This document shows, piece after piece, positions 46,950 through 56,777 of a DNA stretch of 64,000 nucleotides. This DNA is from Colwellia sp. Arc7-635. GTDB lineage: Bacteria; Pseudomonadota; Gammaproteobacteria; Enterobacterales; Alteromonadaceae. The stretch is from assembly GCF_003971255.1 (NCBI RefSeq), contig NZ_CP034660.1:682001-746000 (forward strand). The letters are read 5' to 3'. The position numbers and the translations under genes are program-made. Positions within the stretch are counted from its first letter, which is position 1; the number at the start of each line of letters is the position of its first letter. The notes below the pieces were generated by a model. That model was not told the origin of the DNA, ran no database searches, and was given only the letters and a program-made list of their open reading frames with translations.

Positions 46950-49676
46950 CTAATGCGTTTTATTTATATCCTCTGGTGTTATTTCAGCATCAGGTTTAGT
47001 GCGTTGAATATTTTCATATTTAGTCGCTTTAACCTGAGCTGGATCAGCCATTTGGTCAATGTATTTTTGGGCAACGCTAGCATCAATAACTTTTTTACCT
47101 TGATGTTGGACGTTATAGCGAGATAAATAAAACCAAATATCCTTTGCTTGAAAGTCTTTAATGACTTCGCCTTTTTGTGATTTGGCGTAGTTATCTTTAA
47201 AGCCATCGCTTTGCACATAACTGACTAAGCGCTTGATTTCGTCTTTGGTCAATGTACCGCCAACTTCATCACCATTACCTATGCCGAAGGCTGGCATAGA
47301 GGCAGTAGGGTTGCCCGAATAAACGAAACCTTCCATCGCTGCTGCAGGATATTCCATAAAGTTCTTCAAAGGCTTACCGTCAATACCTTCGCCATTTTGA
47401 CCATGGCAAAGCATACAGTTTGCTTCAAAAATTTGCTTACCCGTTAGGTTGTGTTGCGTACCTTTACCAATGAGTATCGGTTTTGAAGGCTGCAAAGGAA
47501 TGCGCGAGCCATCAGTACGTATTAAGTCGTCTCGTTTTACTAAACCGGTAGCATTTGGATTAAACAGCGCCAATTGTGGTGCCTGTTTAAGTGCAGGATG
47601 CTGTGCTATCGAAAAGTTCATCGCAACGTTTTTAACATTTTCACCTTGGTGAATATCACCTTCAATTGCATCGAATACTGCGTTTGAACTTGCGCCTAGG
47701 TTTATTTTTACTTCACCAGACATTACTGGAGCTGCACCATACTCACCATGAGCAGCACTTACATAAGGAATGCCATCAGCATCGTCATCACCGTTACCAT
47801 AGCCAGTAAATATTTCACCCGTTGATTGATGCTCAGATAATAATAATCCACTTTGATTAACGGTTTGAACCCACCAACGAGTCATGTGCTCTACTTGGTC
47901 TTCTAATAAGTAGCTCGGTGTTGTGAACATTATTTCGCGTAAAGCCGCCATAGTAATACCAACAGAATAAGGCGTAATGGTGGCAATATCGTTATTTAGC
48001 TCACTACGATAAACCCCATCTCTTACTTGCCAGTAGTTTTTGTTGACATGGTTATATGCTTTTCGAGCTGCGACTAAGTATTTATCGTCACGACTTGAAT
48101 AATACGCGGCAATTAGTGCGCGAATAGCTTCAAACTGTGACGTGCCGATATCGCGTTGACCATTAGCTTGTCCTGAGGTGCTATAACTGCTGTTAAAACT
48201 ACCGTTAGTATTTTGCACTTTAACTAAAAAGTTAGCGTTATTAACTAATAATACTTTTGCTTGCTCAACAAGTTCAGGCTTGCGCCCCATGCTCTGCCAA
48301 GATTGCGCCATATCATTAACTGCCACCATTGCCATGGCCATATCTTTTAAGGTAATGCTTGAGCCTTTACCTTCTTCAGGATGCCATTGAGAAACAAGAA
48401 TGTTGTTATCAGTATGCATTGCTTGAATATTTTTAAACACGGCATTGCCAATTGACTCAGCAAGTAAACCGGTACGCTTTTCAACTAAACCACCATCTAC
48501 CGGTGGATTATCAGTAAAAAAGTCACCACGACGGTCTGCTGCTACAGCATAAGCGGAAGTTGCCCATACCCATGATGCTTGATCCCATAACTGGCTGCTA
48601 GCGTCTTGCATGTCCATTGCCCAAACACGCTCAGGAATGTCACCAACCCATAATAAGTTTGGTTTTATTTCATGCGGTAAGTACTTAAAGCCATCTTTAG
48701 GATCATAAGTTTCGGTGTTAAGGCCAATGAGTTTTTCACCATCAGTAAACATTGATGACTTCACTTGTAACATGGCGTTTAACGCACTCATGGTTAAGCC
48801 CCAGCCGCGCATGCCTTCTTCAGCGTCATTACCGAGTAATGATACTTCTTTATGCTTCGATATATGCGTGGTACCGGTATGATTTGCTTGAAAGAATCGG
48901 TCTAACCATTGTGAACGGCGTTTAACAAATTGGCCGATAGCGCCTAAGTTAAACGTGGTGTCCATTTCTCCATGATCAAAGCGCTGCGGTAAGTCGTTAA
49001 AGTAGGTGTTAGGTACTCCCCAACCTCCTTTTTTACCACTAATAGGATCATCAAAGCTGTCGGTGTTATCTAATTTACCGGTAAAAAATGGTTGTACTGA
49101 TTTATATTGTAAGTAGGTTGGTTGAATATCATCAAAAACGCGAGGAAAACCAGTTCGCTGATAAACCAAAGGTAATTCCATACCTAATAAAATGTCTTTA
49201 TTTGAGAAGTTTCTTTCACCTCGGTCACGTAATAACTTATTGAACTGACTATGTTTTTCAGCTTTTATGCTAAAGTAAGGGCCATGCACCATATGGACAC
49301 CCGAATGACTACGTCCACCAATATAATCAAGTAAGTAGCGAGCATAAAAGTACATTTCACGGGCAGTCACCCATTGAAACGCTCTTTTATAAGCGACAGG
49401 AAAGCTTGCTTTAACCATATCGTTATAGCCTTCCATACCTGTTTTATAACCTTCATTTGCCATGAAAGTCGCTTCATTAGTATAAAAAGTACGATCAATG
49501 ATCTTACTGTTAATCTTCGAACGGTACTGCGATAAGTCAGGTTGTGAGAAGCCCCCTTTAATGGCTACGGTACGCTGGTCTGAGGTTAATATATAATTTT
49601 TCGCAATCGCCTGAGTGATGAATGCACAGGTAATTGAGATACAAAGTGTTTTGACGATAAATTTTTTATTTTTCAT
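46950..49676 (-). CDS. Exported six-hairpin-like protein with C-terminal cytochrome c domain
   Basis: The 908-residue protein begins with a signal peptide (VKTLCISITCAFITQAIA). I do not recognise the N-terminal 350 residues (YFYARYLLDYIGGRSHSGVHMVHGPYF). Residues about 400-650 have helical repeats like alpha/alpha-toroid enzymes (GSFNSSYSTSGQANGQRD, QFEAIRALIAAYYSSRDDKYLVAARKAYNHV). A c-type cytochrome domain follows, with the haem site CMLCHGQNGEGIDGKP at about residue 754 and a Met ligand candidate in ASMPAFGIGNGDEVGG. It is therefore probably a periplasmic enzyme with its own electron carrier. The 19-bp gap to the outer-membrane protein gene upstream indicates cotranscription. The substrate is unknown. 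Confidence 0.75.
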   Translation of the reverse strand: MKNKKFIVKTLCISITCAFITQAIAKNYILTSDQRTVAIKGGFSQPDLSQYRSKINSKIIDRTFYTNEATFMANEGYKTGMEGYNDMVKASFPVAYKRAFQWVTAREMYFYARYLLDYIGGRSHSGVHMVHGPYFSIKAEKHSQFNKLLRDRGERNFSNKDILLGMELPLVYQRTGFPRVFDDIQPTYLQYKSVQPFFTGKLDNTDSFDDPISGKKGGWGVPNTYFNDLPQRFDHGEMDTTFNLGAIGQFVKRRSQWLDRFFQANHTGTTHISKHKEVSLLGNDAEEGMRGWGLTMSALNAMLQVKSSMFTDGEKLIGLNTETYDPKDGFKYLPHEIKPNLLWVGDIPERVWAMDMQDASSQLWDQASWVWATSAYAVAADRRGDFFTDNPPVDGGLVEKRTGLLAESIGNAVFKNIQAMHTDNNILVSQWHPEEGKGSSITLKDMAMAMVAVNDMAQSWQSMGRKPELVEQAKVLLVNNANFLVKVQNTNGSFNSSYSTSGQANGQRDIGTSQFEAIRALIAAYYSSRDDKYLVAARKAYNHVNKNYWQVRDGVYRSELNNDIATITPYSVGITMAALREIMFTTPSYLLEDQVEHMTRWWVQTVNQSGLLLSEHQSTGEIFTGYGNGDDDADGIPYVSAAHGEYGAAPVMSGEVKINLGASSNAVFDAIEGDIHQGENVKNVAMNFSIAQHPALKQAPQLALFNPNATGLVKRDDLIRTDGSRIPLQPSKPILIGKGTQHNLTGKQIFEANCMLCHGQNGEGIDGKPLKNFMEYPAAAMEGFVYSGNPTASMPAFGIGNGDEVGGTLTKDEIKRLVSYVQSDGFKDNYAKSQKGEVIKDFQAKDIWFYLSRYNVQHQGKKVIDASVAQKYIDQMADPAQVKATKYENIQRTKPDAEITPEDINKTH

Positions 49677-49695
49677 TATTATGCTCTTTCCTGGC

Positions 49696-51183
49696 TTAAA
49701 GAATCGTACTGATAGAAAAACGGAAAATTGATTCAGGTGCAGGACCTAAATCAGGTTCAATAACACGAAAGAGTGTTGATAACGTAAAGCGAAGTTGAGG
49801 GTTTGGACTGAAAATTATAGAAGGAGCAATAAAGCCTGTTAAACCTCCAGAAAATCCAGGTCGATGCCCAACATCAAAAACAAAGGCTTCTTCGCCAACA
49901 CTGCCACAATTACTCACTACACCAATATCGGCGGCAATACAGGTATGAATTTCTGGCTCAGGAATGTTGCCTGAATACGTATCTTCTTCACGATCAAAAG
50001 CGATTAAACTTAAATCAAGAGAGAGGTAGTCTTTATAGATAGGCTTCACGAAAGAAGTGAAATAGGTAGTAATGTCACCGGGATCAATGCCATCACTTTC
50101 TGAGACAAACTTATGGCTAAAGCCACCATGTAGTGCGGAACGTCCTAGGAAACTATTAGCAGAAAACTGTTTGGTTAAAAATGCACCAACTAAGAAGCTA
50201 GTTGATCCGGTACCTGACTGTAAAATAGAAGGTAAACGGCCATCGGCAGAAAAACGACCAAAAACACCATTGTTAAACGGGAAATCGCCAACAAATGAAT
50301 TATCGAAATTTTGACCGCCAGGAGAGAAACTTTGCACGCCTAATGAAGGAGCACTAAAGGCGGGGTTGTTATTACACAATTCCCTATTATCAATATTAAA
50401 ATTCCTAAAGAAACAACGACCATCGCCCCAAGTGCCATTTTCTACATTGGCTCTTTGTACGGCATCAAAACCTTGCGCAGCTACGGTATTTGGTGGCTGA
50501 GGACGACGTGCACTGATTCGACCATTGCTACCAAAAGTGGCTTCATTACTGCCTGTTGGTAAAAATACCGCACCTACTACCGCTAAACCAAAACCGCTAT
50601 TGGCTTGATCCAGAACCTTTTTCTTTAAAAATATACCTACATCACCAATGTGAGAAGAGCTGCCTGCGTTTTCTAAACTGATAAATGATTGGCCGTTAGG
50701 ATTAATGGAGCCATTTGTTTCTACATTGCGATAAGGTAAATTAACTCGTAATGTAAAACTGTGTAGATATTTTTTATTTAAATCAAAGCCGTAAAAAAAA
50801 TCTAGATCTGATAATTGTCTGTTAACTTTAAAATTACTAAAAATATCAGTATTGGGATCGCCATCTTTAAAAAAGTCATTTCCATCAAGTGATAGATGAC
50901 GCTGAGAGAAATCTAACCGGAAGGAACCTGGTGGTAAAACATAGGCATGTTGAGTAACGGCAGGTGTTAACAACGGAGGAATAAAGGTTTTTATTTGATG
51001 ACCAATTTGCTTTCTGTCATGTACGTAAAAGTCATCACTGCCATAGATACTGTCTGCTGTACCAAGCGTGAGATAATCGTCAATGCTACTCTTTTTTACT
51101 TCTTCAGCATAAGTTGCTATCGGCGCATTTAATAATAATGCCAATAGCAGTTTTTGCTTGAATTTAAATTTTTTATGGTGCAT
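49696..51183 (-). CDS. Outer-membrane beta-barrel protein (transporter-like)
   Basis: The protein of about 495 residues has a signal peptide ending NAPIATYAEEV and many amphipathic beta strands, such as LDFFYGFDLNKKYLHSFTLRVNLPYR and GFGLAVVGAVFLPTGS, with a final strand ending in Leu (FRFSISTIL). It resembles outer-membrane proteins of aromatic/alkane uptake or the meta-pathway phenol type, but I cannot assign a substrate. ATG 51183 has AGGAT eight bases upstream, so I prefer it to the ATG two codons earlier. It is upstream of, and probably cotranscribed with, the cytochrome c gene. Confidence 0.72.
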   Translation of the reverse strand: MHHKKFKFKQKLLLALLLNAPIATYAEEVKKSSIDDYLTLGTADSIYGSDDFYVHDRKQIGHQIKTFIPPLLTPAVTQHAYVLPPGSFRLDFSQRHLSLDGNDFFKDGDPNTDIFSNFKVNRQLSDLDFFYGFDLNKKYLHSFTLRVNLPYRNVETNGSINPNGQSFISLENAGSSSHIGDVGIFLKKKVLDQANSGFGLAVVGAVFLPTGSNEATFGSNGRISARRPQPPNTVAAQGFDAVQRANVENGTWGDGRCFFRNFNIDNRELCNNNPAFSAPSLGVQSFSPGGQNFDNSFVGDFPFNNGVFGRFSADGRLPSILQSGTGSTSFLVGAFLTKQFSANSFLGRSALHGGFSHKFVSESDGIDPGDITTYFTSFVKPIYKDYLSLDLSLIAFDREEDTYSGNIPEPEIHTCIAADIGVVSNCGSVGEEAFVFDVGHRPGFSGGLTGFIAPSIIFSPNPQLRFTLSTLFRVIEPDLGPAPESIFRFSISTIL

Positions 51184-51576
51184 TTTCATATCCTAAAGAA
51201 TTTCTTTCTACTGATAGTGAAAAATTATTTTACGGATACCAAAAGTTATTTCTTAACAGAAATTTACGCATTCTATAAAGAAATCATCACAAAGATATCA
51301 CGTAAAAATGATAACTTTTTATGAAATAAAATATGAAATGTACGGTCAAGGCTATCAATTTTTGGTTTAATGAGAGGTGGCTAGCTAACTGTCAAAAACC
51401 TTGGTTTATATAATATTTTAATCTTGAAAGGATAATCAGCGTCGGTTTTTAAATTGTGCTGAGTAATAATTTATTTAACTATTTTATAATAAATTTTAAC
51501 TTCTTAACGCTCTTGCGAACGTAGCTTTGTAGTGTTTCATGGCGTTTAGTTAAAATCCCATACCAGCACTTAACTT

Positions 51577-51612
51577 GGCATTTATATTAGTATGCTCCTT
51601 AATATAAATGCC
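51577..51612. repeat. Perfect inverted repeat in the OMP/CTI gap
   Basis: GGCATTTATATTA (51577-51589) and TAATATAAATGCC (51600-51612) form a perfect 13-bp stem with a 10-base loop. No U-tract follows, so it is not a standard terminator; it could be an operator. It lies in the gap 51184-52008, which also holds repeat copy 5. Positions 51190-51570 are AT-rich with no gene that I can see. Confidence 0.6.
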
Positions 51613-51639
51613 AGTGGTCATTTTAAGCTTTAAACACCT

Positions 51640-52000
51640 ATACCTAAACCACTCGAAGATGGAGTTTCAGAGCTAAGCTAGGAAATCAGGTCAAGGCGCA
51701 GCACGAAGACAATGGTTATTCCCTTATCGAGTGCTGCACAGCTTTTTTGCTCCAGACAAAAGCTAAGTACATACATCCCTGTATGCAACGTGGAGCTGGT
51801 TTTCTAGCTTAGCTCCCTTCGGGCAAGGCGATAAAGGGTCATCTGTGGCATTATTGATTTCGACAATGGAACAACCATTCTCGGCTCTGGCATCCTGCTT
51901 CGCTCTACCTTCACCATCCATGGTTTCGTCTTCAATCAATGCCTTGGTGCTAACCCTTTCTCGACTTGCACAATCCTGCATCTTCAAGTGGCTTGGGTAT
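51640..52000 (-). repeat. Palindromic MITE-like element, copy 5 (361 bp, modules A and B)
   Basis: Termini are ATACCTAAACCACTCGAAG at 51640 and GGCTTGGGTAT at 52000, subfamily two. It has the same two optional blocks as copy 2: A at 51739-51787 and B at about 51883-51931. Its total length is identical to copy 2, although the termini belong to the other subfamily. It ends eight bases before the stop codon of the isomerase gene. Confidence 0.87.
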
Positions 52001-52008
52001 ATACCGGT

Positions 52009-54369
52009 TTATCTGTTTTGCAGGCGATTATAATCAAACAGTCCTGCTTTGAAAGGATGCTGTTTTTTATTGTCAGCATGCACGGTGTCGCTGTGTTGCC
52101 AGAAGTTTGGGTTGGTTCGACGAATCGCGTATTGGTCCATTAATTTTTCATAATCTGCTTTAGTACTTAATGCTAATACTGACTCAACATAGCTCGATAC
52201 TTGCGACTCGTTTATATTGATGAAAACGTCAGGATAAGCGCCCACTAAACCTTGTGTCACGGTAACGGTGTCTTGCTCAGGCAAGCGATTATCGTCTTCA
52301 CCGAGTAAACTGGTGATGTTGCTGTGGGTATTATTTCTTAGTAGGGTGTAATAATGCGTTTTGTCAGACCCTTGTATCGATAAAAAGCTGATCTGTGGCA
52401 GCAAAGTTGTTGGCCCACCTACTAAGTCTTGTAACTTGTCTAGTGCTTGACGATGACTGCTAGGCGTTTTTACACTCGATAAATTGTTTTCTGTCGCGAG
52501 TACCGGGGCAAGTTTCTGCTCTAATAACTGATACAACTCTTGTTTGTATTGCGTAGTTTTATAATCAATACCTGAGGGTTGAGAAAATAACTTATGCGGC
52601 GCGAGTAAATACTCTTTCTGGCTGTCTGATACGCCTTGATACCATTGGTTTAATTCTGTTTTTCTGGTTTCTGGCGGTAGCAGTGCTAGAAAGTTGAATT
52701 CACCTTCAATACGCAAAAAGTCCATATATAAACGGGTATTTAATTGATGGCCAATATTGCCATAAACATCAAAACCGGCGGCTAATAAATAATGTATACG
52801 CTCTAATAAGCCGTAGTCAATTACCCAAGATGTTTGTGGCGGACGTCCGACTAAACCTTTAACTACGGTAGCTGAGTCAATATGTCGAAAAATAGTTAAT
52901 GCGGCATTAGGATTATCACCGTCGCCAGCCCAAATTTGATCAGTCGTTAAATGCTCGCCACCAGGAAAGGCTTTATTCATGGTGATGGCTTTATTGTGCA
53001 TGAATTTTCGTTGCAATTTAGAGTATTTTAACCAGTTAGTTAAAATGTAGGCATTACTTTCAGCTGCAGAGGGTAGAGCTAATTGATCTTGTTGTGCGTT
53101 ATAAAATGCCGAATGTTCCTTGGCATTTTTTTCATTAGGATTAACAAAAAACACCCAAAAATGATCATTAATTACATTTAAAGCTACTTGGCCTCGACAG
53201 ACCGGACTTTTAATGAAATTCATGATGGTAAATTCTGCTTCTTCAAGCAAAAATTTATAACGCGCGATGGACGGAATTTCTTCAAAAGCTTTGAATGGGT
53301 TAGAAGCGACTTCTGGCTTATACGAAGGTAAACGTGTGACTTGATAATTGTCTTGTAAAAATAATTGGGTATATTTTTCTAGTCGCTCGCTGTTTAAAGC
53401 ATACGGCATATGCGTTTTTTCTAAGATAGTGCCGCGCTCGCGCCAAAGTCGGTAGTAAACACGCTCTACGCCAGGTTCGTCGTAAGGCCGGCGCGTGGCA
53501 ATAATATCAATGGCTTGTCCTGGTGGTGTTGTTGAACGCACAACTTTAAAGAATTCTCCGGCAGGTAATTCAGAGAAATAAAGATGGGCAATAAACCAAT
53601 GCTCATACAAATAACGACTGACCAGTTTTTCTTTTAAACTGTCACCATTTAAAAAGTTTTCCCATAATGTCACTTGTTCACTATACGTATTATCTAATGG
53701 CGCTTTAGGCGCCATTTTTGCACCACTGCGTAGCCAATCTTGTAAAATTTTATCTTCAGGTGCTGAAAGTGCTGGTAAGCCAAATGGCATGCCCCAATCA
53801 GGATAATTTGCTACGTAGCTGTCCATTTCAACGTCAGTCGGACATTGCTGTTGACGGTCTAACGAAAAATCAAACTGTTTAGGTAATAGCTTGGCTTGGG
53901 GAAGCGGGTGTTGTTGCTTAAGGGCGAGTAATCTCGACATAACTCCGGTTGTTTGATTGAGTACAGGGCTTTGTTGGCGCTCATTAATTACAGGATAAAA
54001 GCCATTGTTGCGCCAAGCAGCCGTACTGTCTTGATCAATAAATAAACGCTGCGGTGTTTCGGCAATTAAACGCGTGCCGTCGTAGACCAATGTTTTACTT
54101 GCGCCACGGTCGATGCCTTCTGGTGCTGATAACTTTAATTGGCAAGGAGCATCGTAACAGCCATGACAAACCACACATCTATTTTCAATGATTGGTTGTA
54201 CTTGCTCATGATAAAAAGCTGCAGGGCTTGAATTATCGACCACCATGCGCTGTTGAGGTTCAGCGATGCCAAATAGGTCGTCAAAGTTACTATTGGCAAT
54301 AATGGCACAACCGCCCAAAATGGTGATGATCATGAGTACAACAGTTCTTGATTTTGGAAGAATTTTCAT
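52009..54369 (-). CDS. cti: Periplasmic fatty acid cis/trans isomerase
   Basis: The protein of about 786 residues converts cis to trans unsaturated fatty acids in membrane lipids, stiffening the membrane under solvent, heat or osmotic stress. The family's haem site RCVVCHGCYDAPCQLKLSAPE is intact. A hydrophobic N-terminal segment (SRTVVLMIITILGGCAII) could be a signal anchor or lipobox. I start at ATG 54369 because the longer frame from 54495 adds residues that do not look like this family, but no good Shine-Dalgarno is seen. The haem motif resembles that of the cytochrome-fusion gene downstream, and both depend on cytochrome c maturation. Confidence 0.88.
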   Translation of the reverse strand: MKILPKSRTVVLMIITILGGCAIIANSNFDDLFGIAEPQQRMVVDNSSPAAFYHEQVQPIIENRCVVCHGCYDAPCQLKLSAPEGIDRGASKTLVYDGTRLIAETPQRLFIDQDSTAAWRNNGFYPVINERQQSPVLNQTTGVMSRLLALKQQHPLPQAKLLPKQFDFSLDRQQQCPTDVEMDSYVANYPDWGMPFGLPALSAPEDKILQDWLRSGAKMAPKAPLDNTYSEQVTLWENFLNGDSLKEKLVSRYLYEHWFIAHLYFSELPAGEFFKVVRSTTPPGQAIDIIATRRPYDEPGVERVYYRLWRERGTILEKTHMPYALNSERLEKYTQLFLQDNYQVTRLPSYKPEVASNPFKAFEEIPSIARYKFLLEEAEFTIMNFIKSPVCRGQVALNVINDHFWVFFVNPNEKNAKEHSAFYNAQQDQLALPSAAESNAYILTNWLKYSKLQRKFMHNKAITMNKAFPGGEHLTTDQIWAGDGDNPNAALTIFRHIDSATVVKGLVGRPPQTSWVIDYGLLERIHYLLAAGFDVYGNIGHQLNTRLYMDFLRIEGEFNFLALLPPETRKTELNQWYQGVSDSQKEYLLAPHKLFSQPSGIDYKTTQYKQELYQLLEQKLAPVLATENNLSSVKTPSSHRQALDKLQDLVGGPTTLLPQISFLSIQGSDKTHYYTLLRNNTHSNITSLLGEDDNRLPEQDTVTVTQGLVGAYPDVFININESQVSSYVESVLALSTKADYEKLMDQYAIRRTNPNFWQHSDTVHADNKKQHPFKAGLFDYNRLQNR

Positions 54370-54659
54370 AGGTGAGGTTCTACTGTTACGTTGGCGTAAT
54401 ATAAATTTAATAGCCGGACAATATAACAGATTGGCAAGGCTAAAGGCTATAGCAATCAATTTTTCCCCGCGTATACAGTGCTTAGATACGGTCAAAAATT
54501 GATTGCTAATCAGGGGGGGTAATAGCTAACCGCTTAATGAACTTTACTACATCGAGCTTTAACTAAACGAGCTTAAATACATTAGATATGCGTAAAATAT
54601 ATAGTTTTATTTACGTCGTATTCGAACTTTAATAAATTGATTTATCGACAAAAAATAAA

Positions 54660-55334
54660 CTAGTTACTCGTCTGCAGAAGTGTTTTTATTTTGTTGTGTA
54701 AGGTTTCAGAAAAAGTGGCTGATGCATCGGCCAAGAAGGTTAAATATACCGCTGTTAATACTTGTGTTCTATATTCTGCAAGGTCTATGTAGCCATTGAT
54801 CCAGTCATGACGAGCAAGTCGTTGGCCACTGAATAACTGTTTAGCCAATACTTCTTGATCTACACGGCCAAGAAGGTAGCCATTCTCCCGTGCTTTTAAA
54901 CATACCTCATTCGCGATACTTAATGATTTTCTAAATATGCCGGTTGGGGAGCCATGCTCGAAAAGTTTTGCTCGCTCACCTGCTAAAAATGCCGCTCTAT
55001 AAAATGATTCGTCTTGTTTATAAAGCGCTAACAGGTTATCGATAAAGGTTTCTGCCGTATCGATAGGATCTTTTAGATCAGGTTGTACTAAAACGTATTG
55101 AATACGTATAACCATTTCTTCAACGAGTTCTTGAAAAATGTCTATTTTTTTGCCGAAAAGGTTATGAATAGTCGGAATGGTTACTTCGGCTATATTTGCT
55201 AGTTCACTAATGGTGAAGTCGTCAAAACCACGCGCACAAATTAATTCTCTAGCAATATTTAGAATATTACTTCGTCGACGCAATTTATTTGCTTGTCTCG
55301 CAACGGTTCCCCTTTGCACTGCTTGGACACTCAT
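54660..55334 (-). CDS. TetR family transcriptional regulator
   Basis: The protein of about 224 residues has an N-terminal TetR helix-turn-helix (ILNIARELICARGFDDFTISELANIAEVTIPTIHNLFGKK, about residues 25-70) and a helical ligand-binding region. ATG 55334 has GAAGGT seven bases upstream, so I use it rather than a TTG five codons earlier. It is divergent from the PhyH dioxygenase gene, and a near-ideal palindrome lies between them. It probably represses that gene and responds to its substrate (inference). Confidence 0.88.
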   Translation of the reverse strand: MSVQAVQRGTVARQANKLRRRSNILNIARELICARGFDDFTISELANIAEVTIPTIHNLFGKKIDIFQELVEEMVIRIQYVLVQPDLKDPIDTAETFIDNLLALYKQDESFYRAAFLAGERAKLFEHGSPTGIFRKSLSIANEVCLKARENGYLLGRVDQEVLAKQLFSGQRLARHDWINGYIDLAEYRTQVLTAVYLTFLADASATFSETLHNKIKTLLQTSN

Positions 55335-55388
55335 TAGTTCTACCTTCAAGTCATTTTTTTTGATTATACATTAAAGTTTATTTGTCGG

Positions 55389-55413
55389 TAAATTTTACTC
55401 ATAGTAAAATTTA
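55389..55413. promoter_or_regulatory. Perfect palindrome, likely TetR operator
   Basis: TAAATTTTAC (55389-55398) and GTAAAATTTA (55404-55413) are exact inverse complements around TCATA. The site lies between the divergent TetR and PhyH genes, 55 bp and 61 bp from their starts, where a TetR protein would block both promoters. Confidence 0.7.
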
Positions 55414-55473
55414 GTTTGATCGTAGTTTTTATTGCTAGTAAAGTTAGTGAAATCATTCAAAGAGGATTACATT

Positions 55474-56646
55474 ATGACTACCAATATTGATTTATCTATT
55501 AACGCTTGTGCTGCTCATTACGGTGAAGATGAAGTTGCCATGCGAAACTATCTACAGAACGGTCAAAAAGCAGCATTAAAGCTAAAGAACCGAGGCCCAA
55601 TAAAGTTTGATGACAAGGGAAACCTCGATCAAGAAATTTTGGCAGCTTACTCAGAGTATGGTTTTTACATTTTTGAAAATGTACTTAATGAAGACGAATT
55701 AATTGATATCAAAGCAGATTTAGATGCGATGAGAGAGTCATTTCCTCTCGGCCCTGACAGTAAGGTAACAAAGTCTGGTGATGTTGCATTAGGCGCTGAA
55801 TGTAAAGCCCCTAATTTGATTTGGTCAAGACCGCTTGCCGATCCATTAGGTGGAACAGCAATTGCCAATGGCCGACACCAAGTGAAGCTATTTGAACCTA
55901 AACCTGCAGAAGATGCACCTCAAGCGGCGCCTTTTGTTCTGTTAGGATCGTTACAATTTTCAGAGTCATGTTTGCGAGTTTATGGTCATCCTCAACTGTT
56001 AAAAGTTGCAGAGTCGGTCAATGGTGCTGACTTTGCACCATTTCATGAGTGTTTATTTATTAAAGATCCCGGCGTAGGCGCGGCAGTATCTTGGCATCAA
56101 GATGGTGATACGCATTGGAATAGCGATGTTTTTGATGAAGGTATTCATGGCTTTAACTTTATGGCGCAAGTTTATGGCAGTACTTGTGTCAATGGTGTTT
56201 GGGTATTACCAGGAAGCCATAAAGTTGGAAGAATGGATATTAAAAAGTTGGTAGAAGAATCTGGCAGTGAACGTTTGCAGGGGGCTGTACCGCTAATTTG
56301 TAATCCTGGCGATGTGGTCATTTGTAATCGCCAAATTGTTCATGGCTCGTTTGCCAATACCGGCTTTGAACCAAGAGTGACGGTTAACTTTGGCTTTCAT
56401 CGCAGAACATCTGTGCTGGGTATTACGGGATCTGGAATTCATTGTGCCGCTAAGGAATATAATAAAGAATTAATCGAGCACCGCTCGCGGGTGATTGGTT
56501 ATGCAATTGACGCTAGAAAGCAGCGCTTCCCTGCAGAGAATTCATACAATTATCAACCGTTGAATGACGCTGGCAAAGTATATGTTTGGGATAAAACAGC
56601 CAAAAATGATATGCAAGATTATAACCTTGAAGATCTAAGTATTTAG
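55474..56646 (+). CDS. Phytanoyl-CoA dioxygenase (PhyH) family enzyme
   Basis: The 390-residue cytosolic Fe(II)/2-oxoglutarate dioxygenase has the double-stranded beta-helix metal triad VSWHQDGDTHW (H207 and D209) and H290 in IVHGSFANTGFEPR. R300 nearby is the likely 2-oxoglutarate anchor. The extra N-terminal 80 residues and the long C-terminal tail are beyond the core fold. The substrate is unknown: phytanoyl-CoA, ectoine and other small molecules are used in the family. ATG 55474 has GAGG eight bases upstream. The TetR gene is divergent; a DHDPS-family gene follows 131 bp later. Confidence 0.87.
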   Translation: MTTNIDLSINACAAHYGEDEVAMRNYLQNGQKAALKLKNRGPIKFDDKGNLDQEILAAYSEYGFYIFENVLNEDELIDIKADLDAMRESFPLGPDSKVTKSGDVALGAECKAPNLIWSRPLADPLGGTAIANGRHQVKLFEPKPAEDAPQAAPFVLLGSLQFSESCLRVYGHPQLLKVAESVNGADFAPFHECLFIKDPGVGAAVSWHQDGDTHWNSDVFDEGIHGFNFMAQVYGSTCVNGVWVLPGSHKVGRMDIKKLVEESGSERLQGAVPLICNPGDVVICNRQIVHGSFANTGFEPRVTVNFGFHRRTSVLGITGSGIHCAAKEYNKELIEHRSRVIGYAIDARKQRFPAENSYNYQPLNDAGKVYVWDKTAKNDMQDYNLEDLSI

Positions 56647-56777
56647 GCAAGTACTTACATTAAGGCAAGCTTTGACAATGTAAGTAACTTTTCTAGTATT
56701 ATCAGTTTCTTATATGAAATTTATATAAAGTTTGTCTTATTTTTTAAGCGTCATTACTCACTCGGGACAGATTCACC

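Noticed and set aside
51577-51612. Hairpin as terminator for the isomerase gene
   Set aside because: It has no U-tract on either side and lies beyond repeat copy 5; listed only as an inverted repeat.
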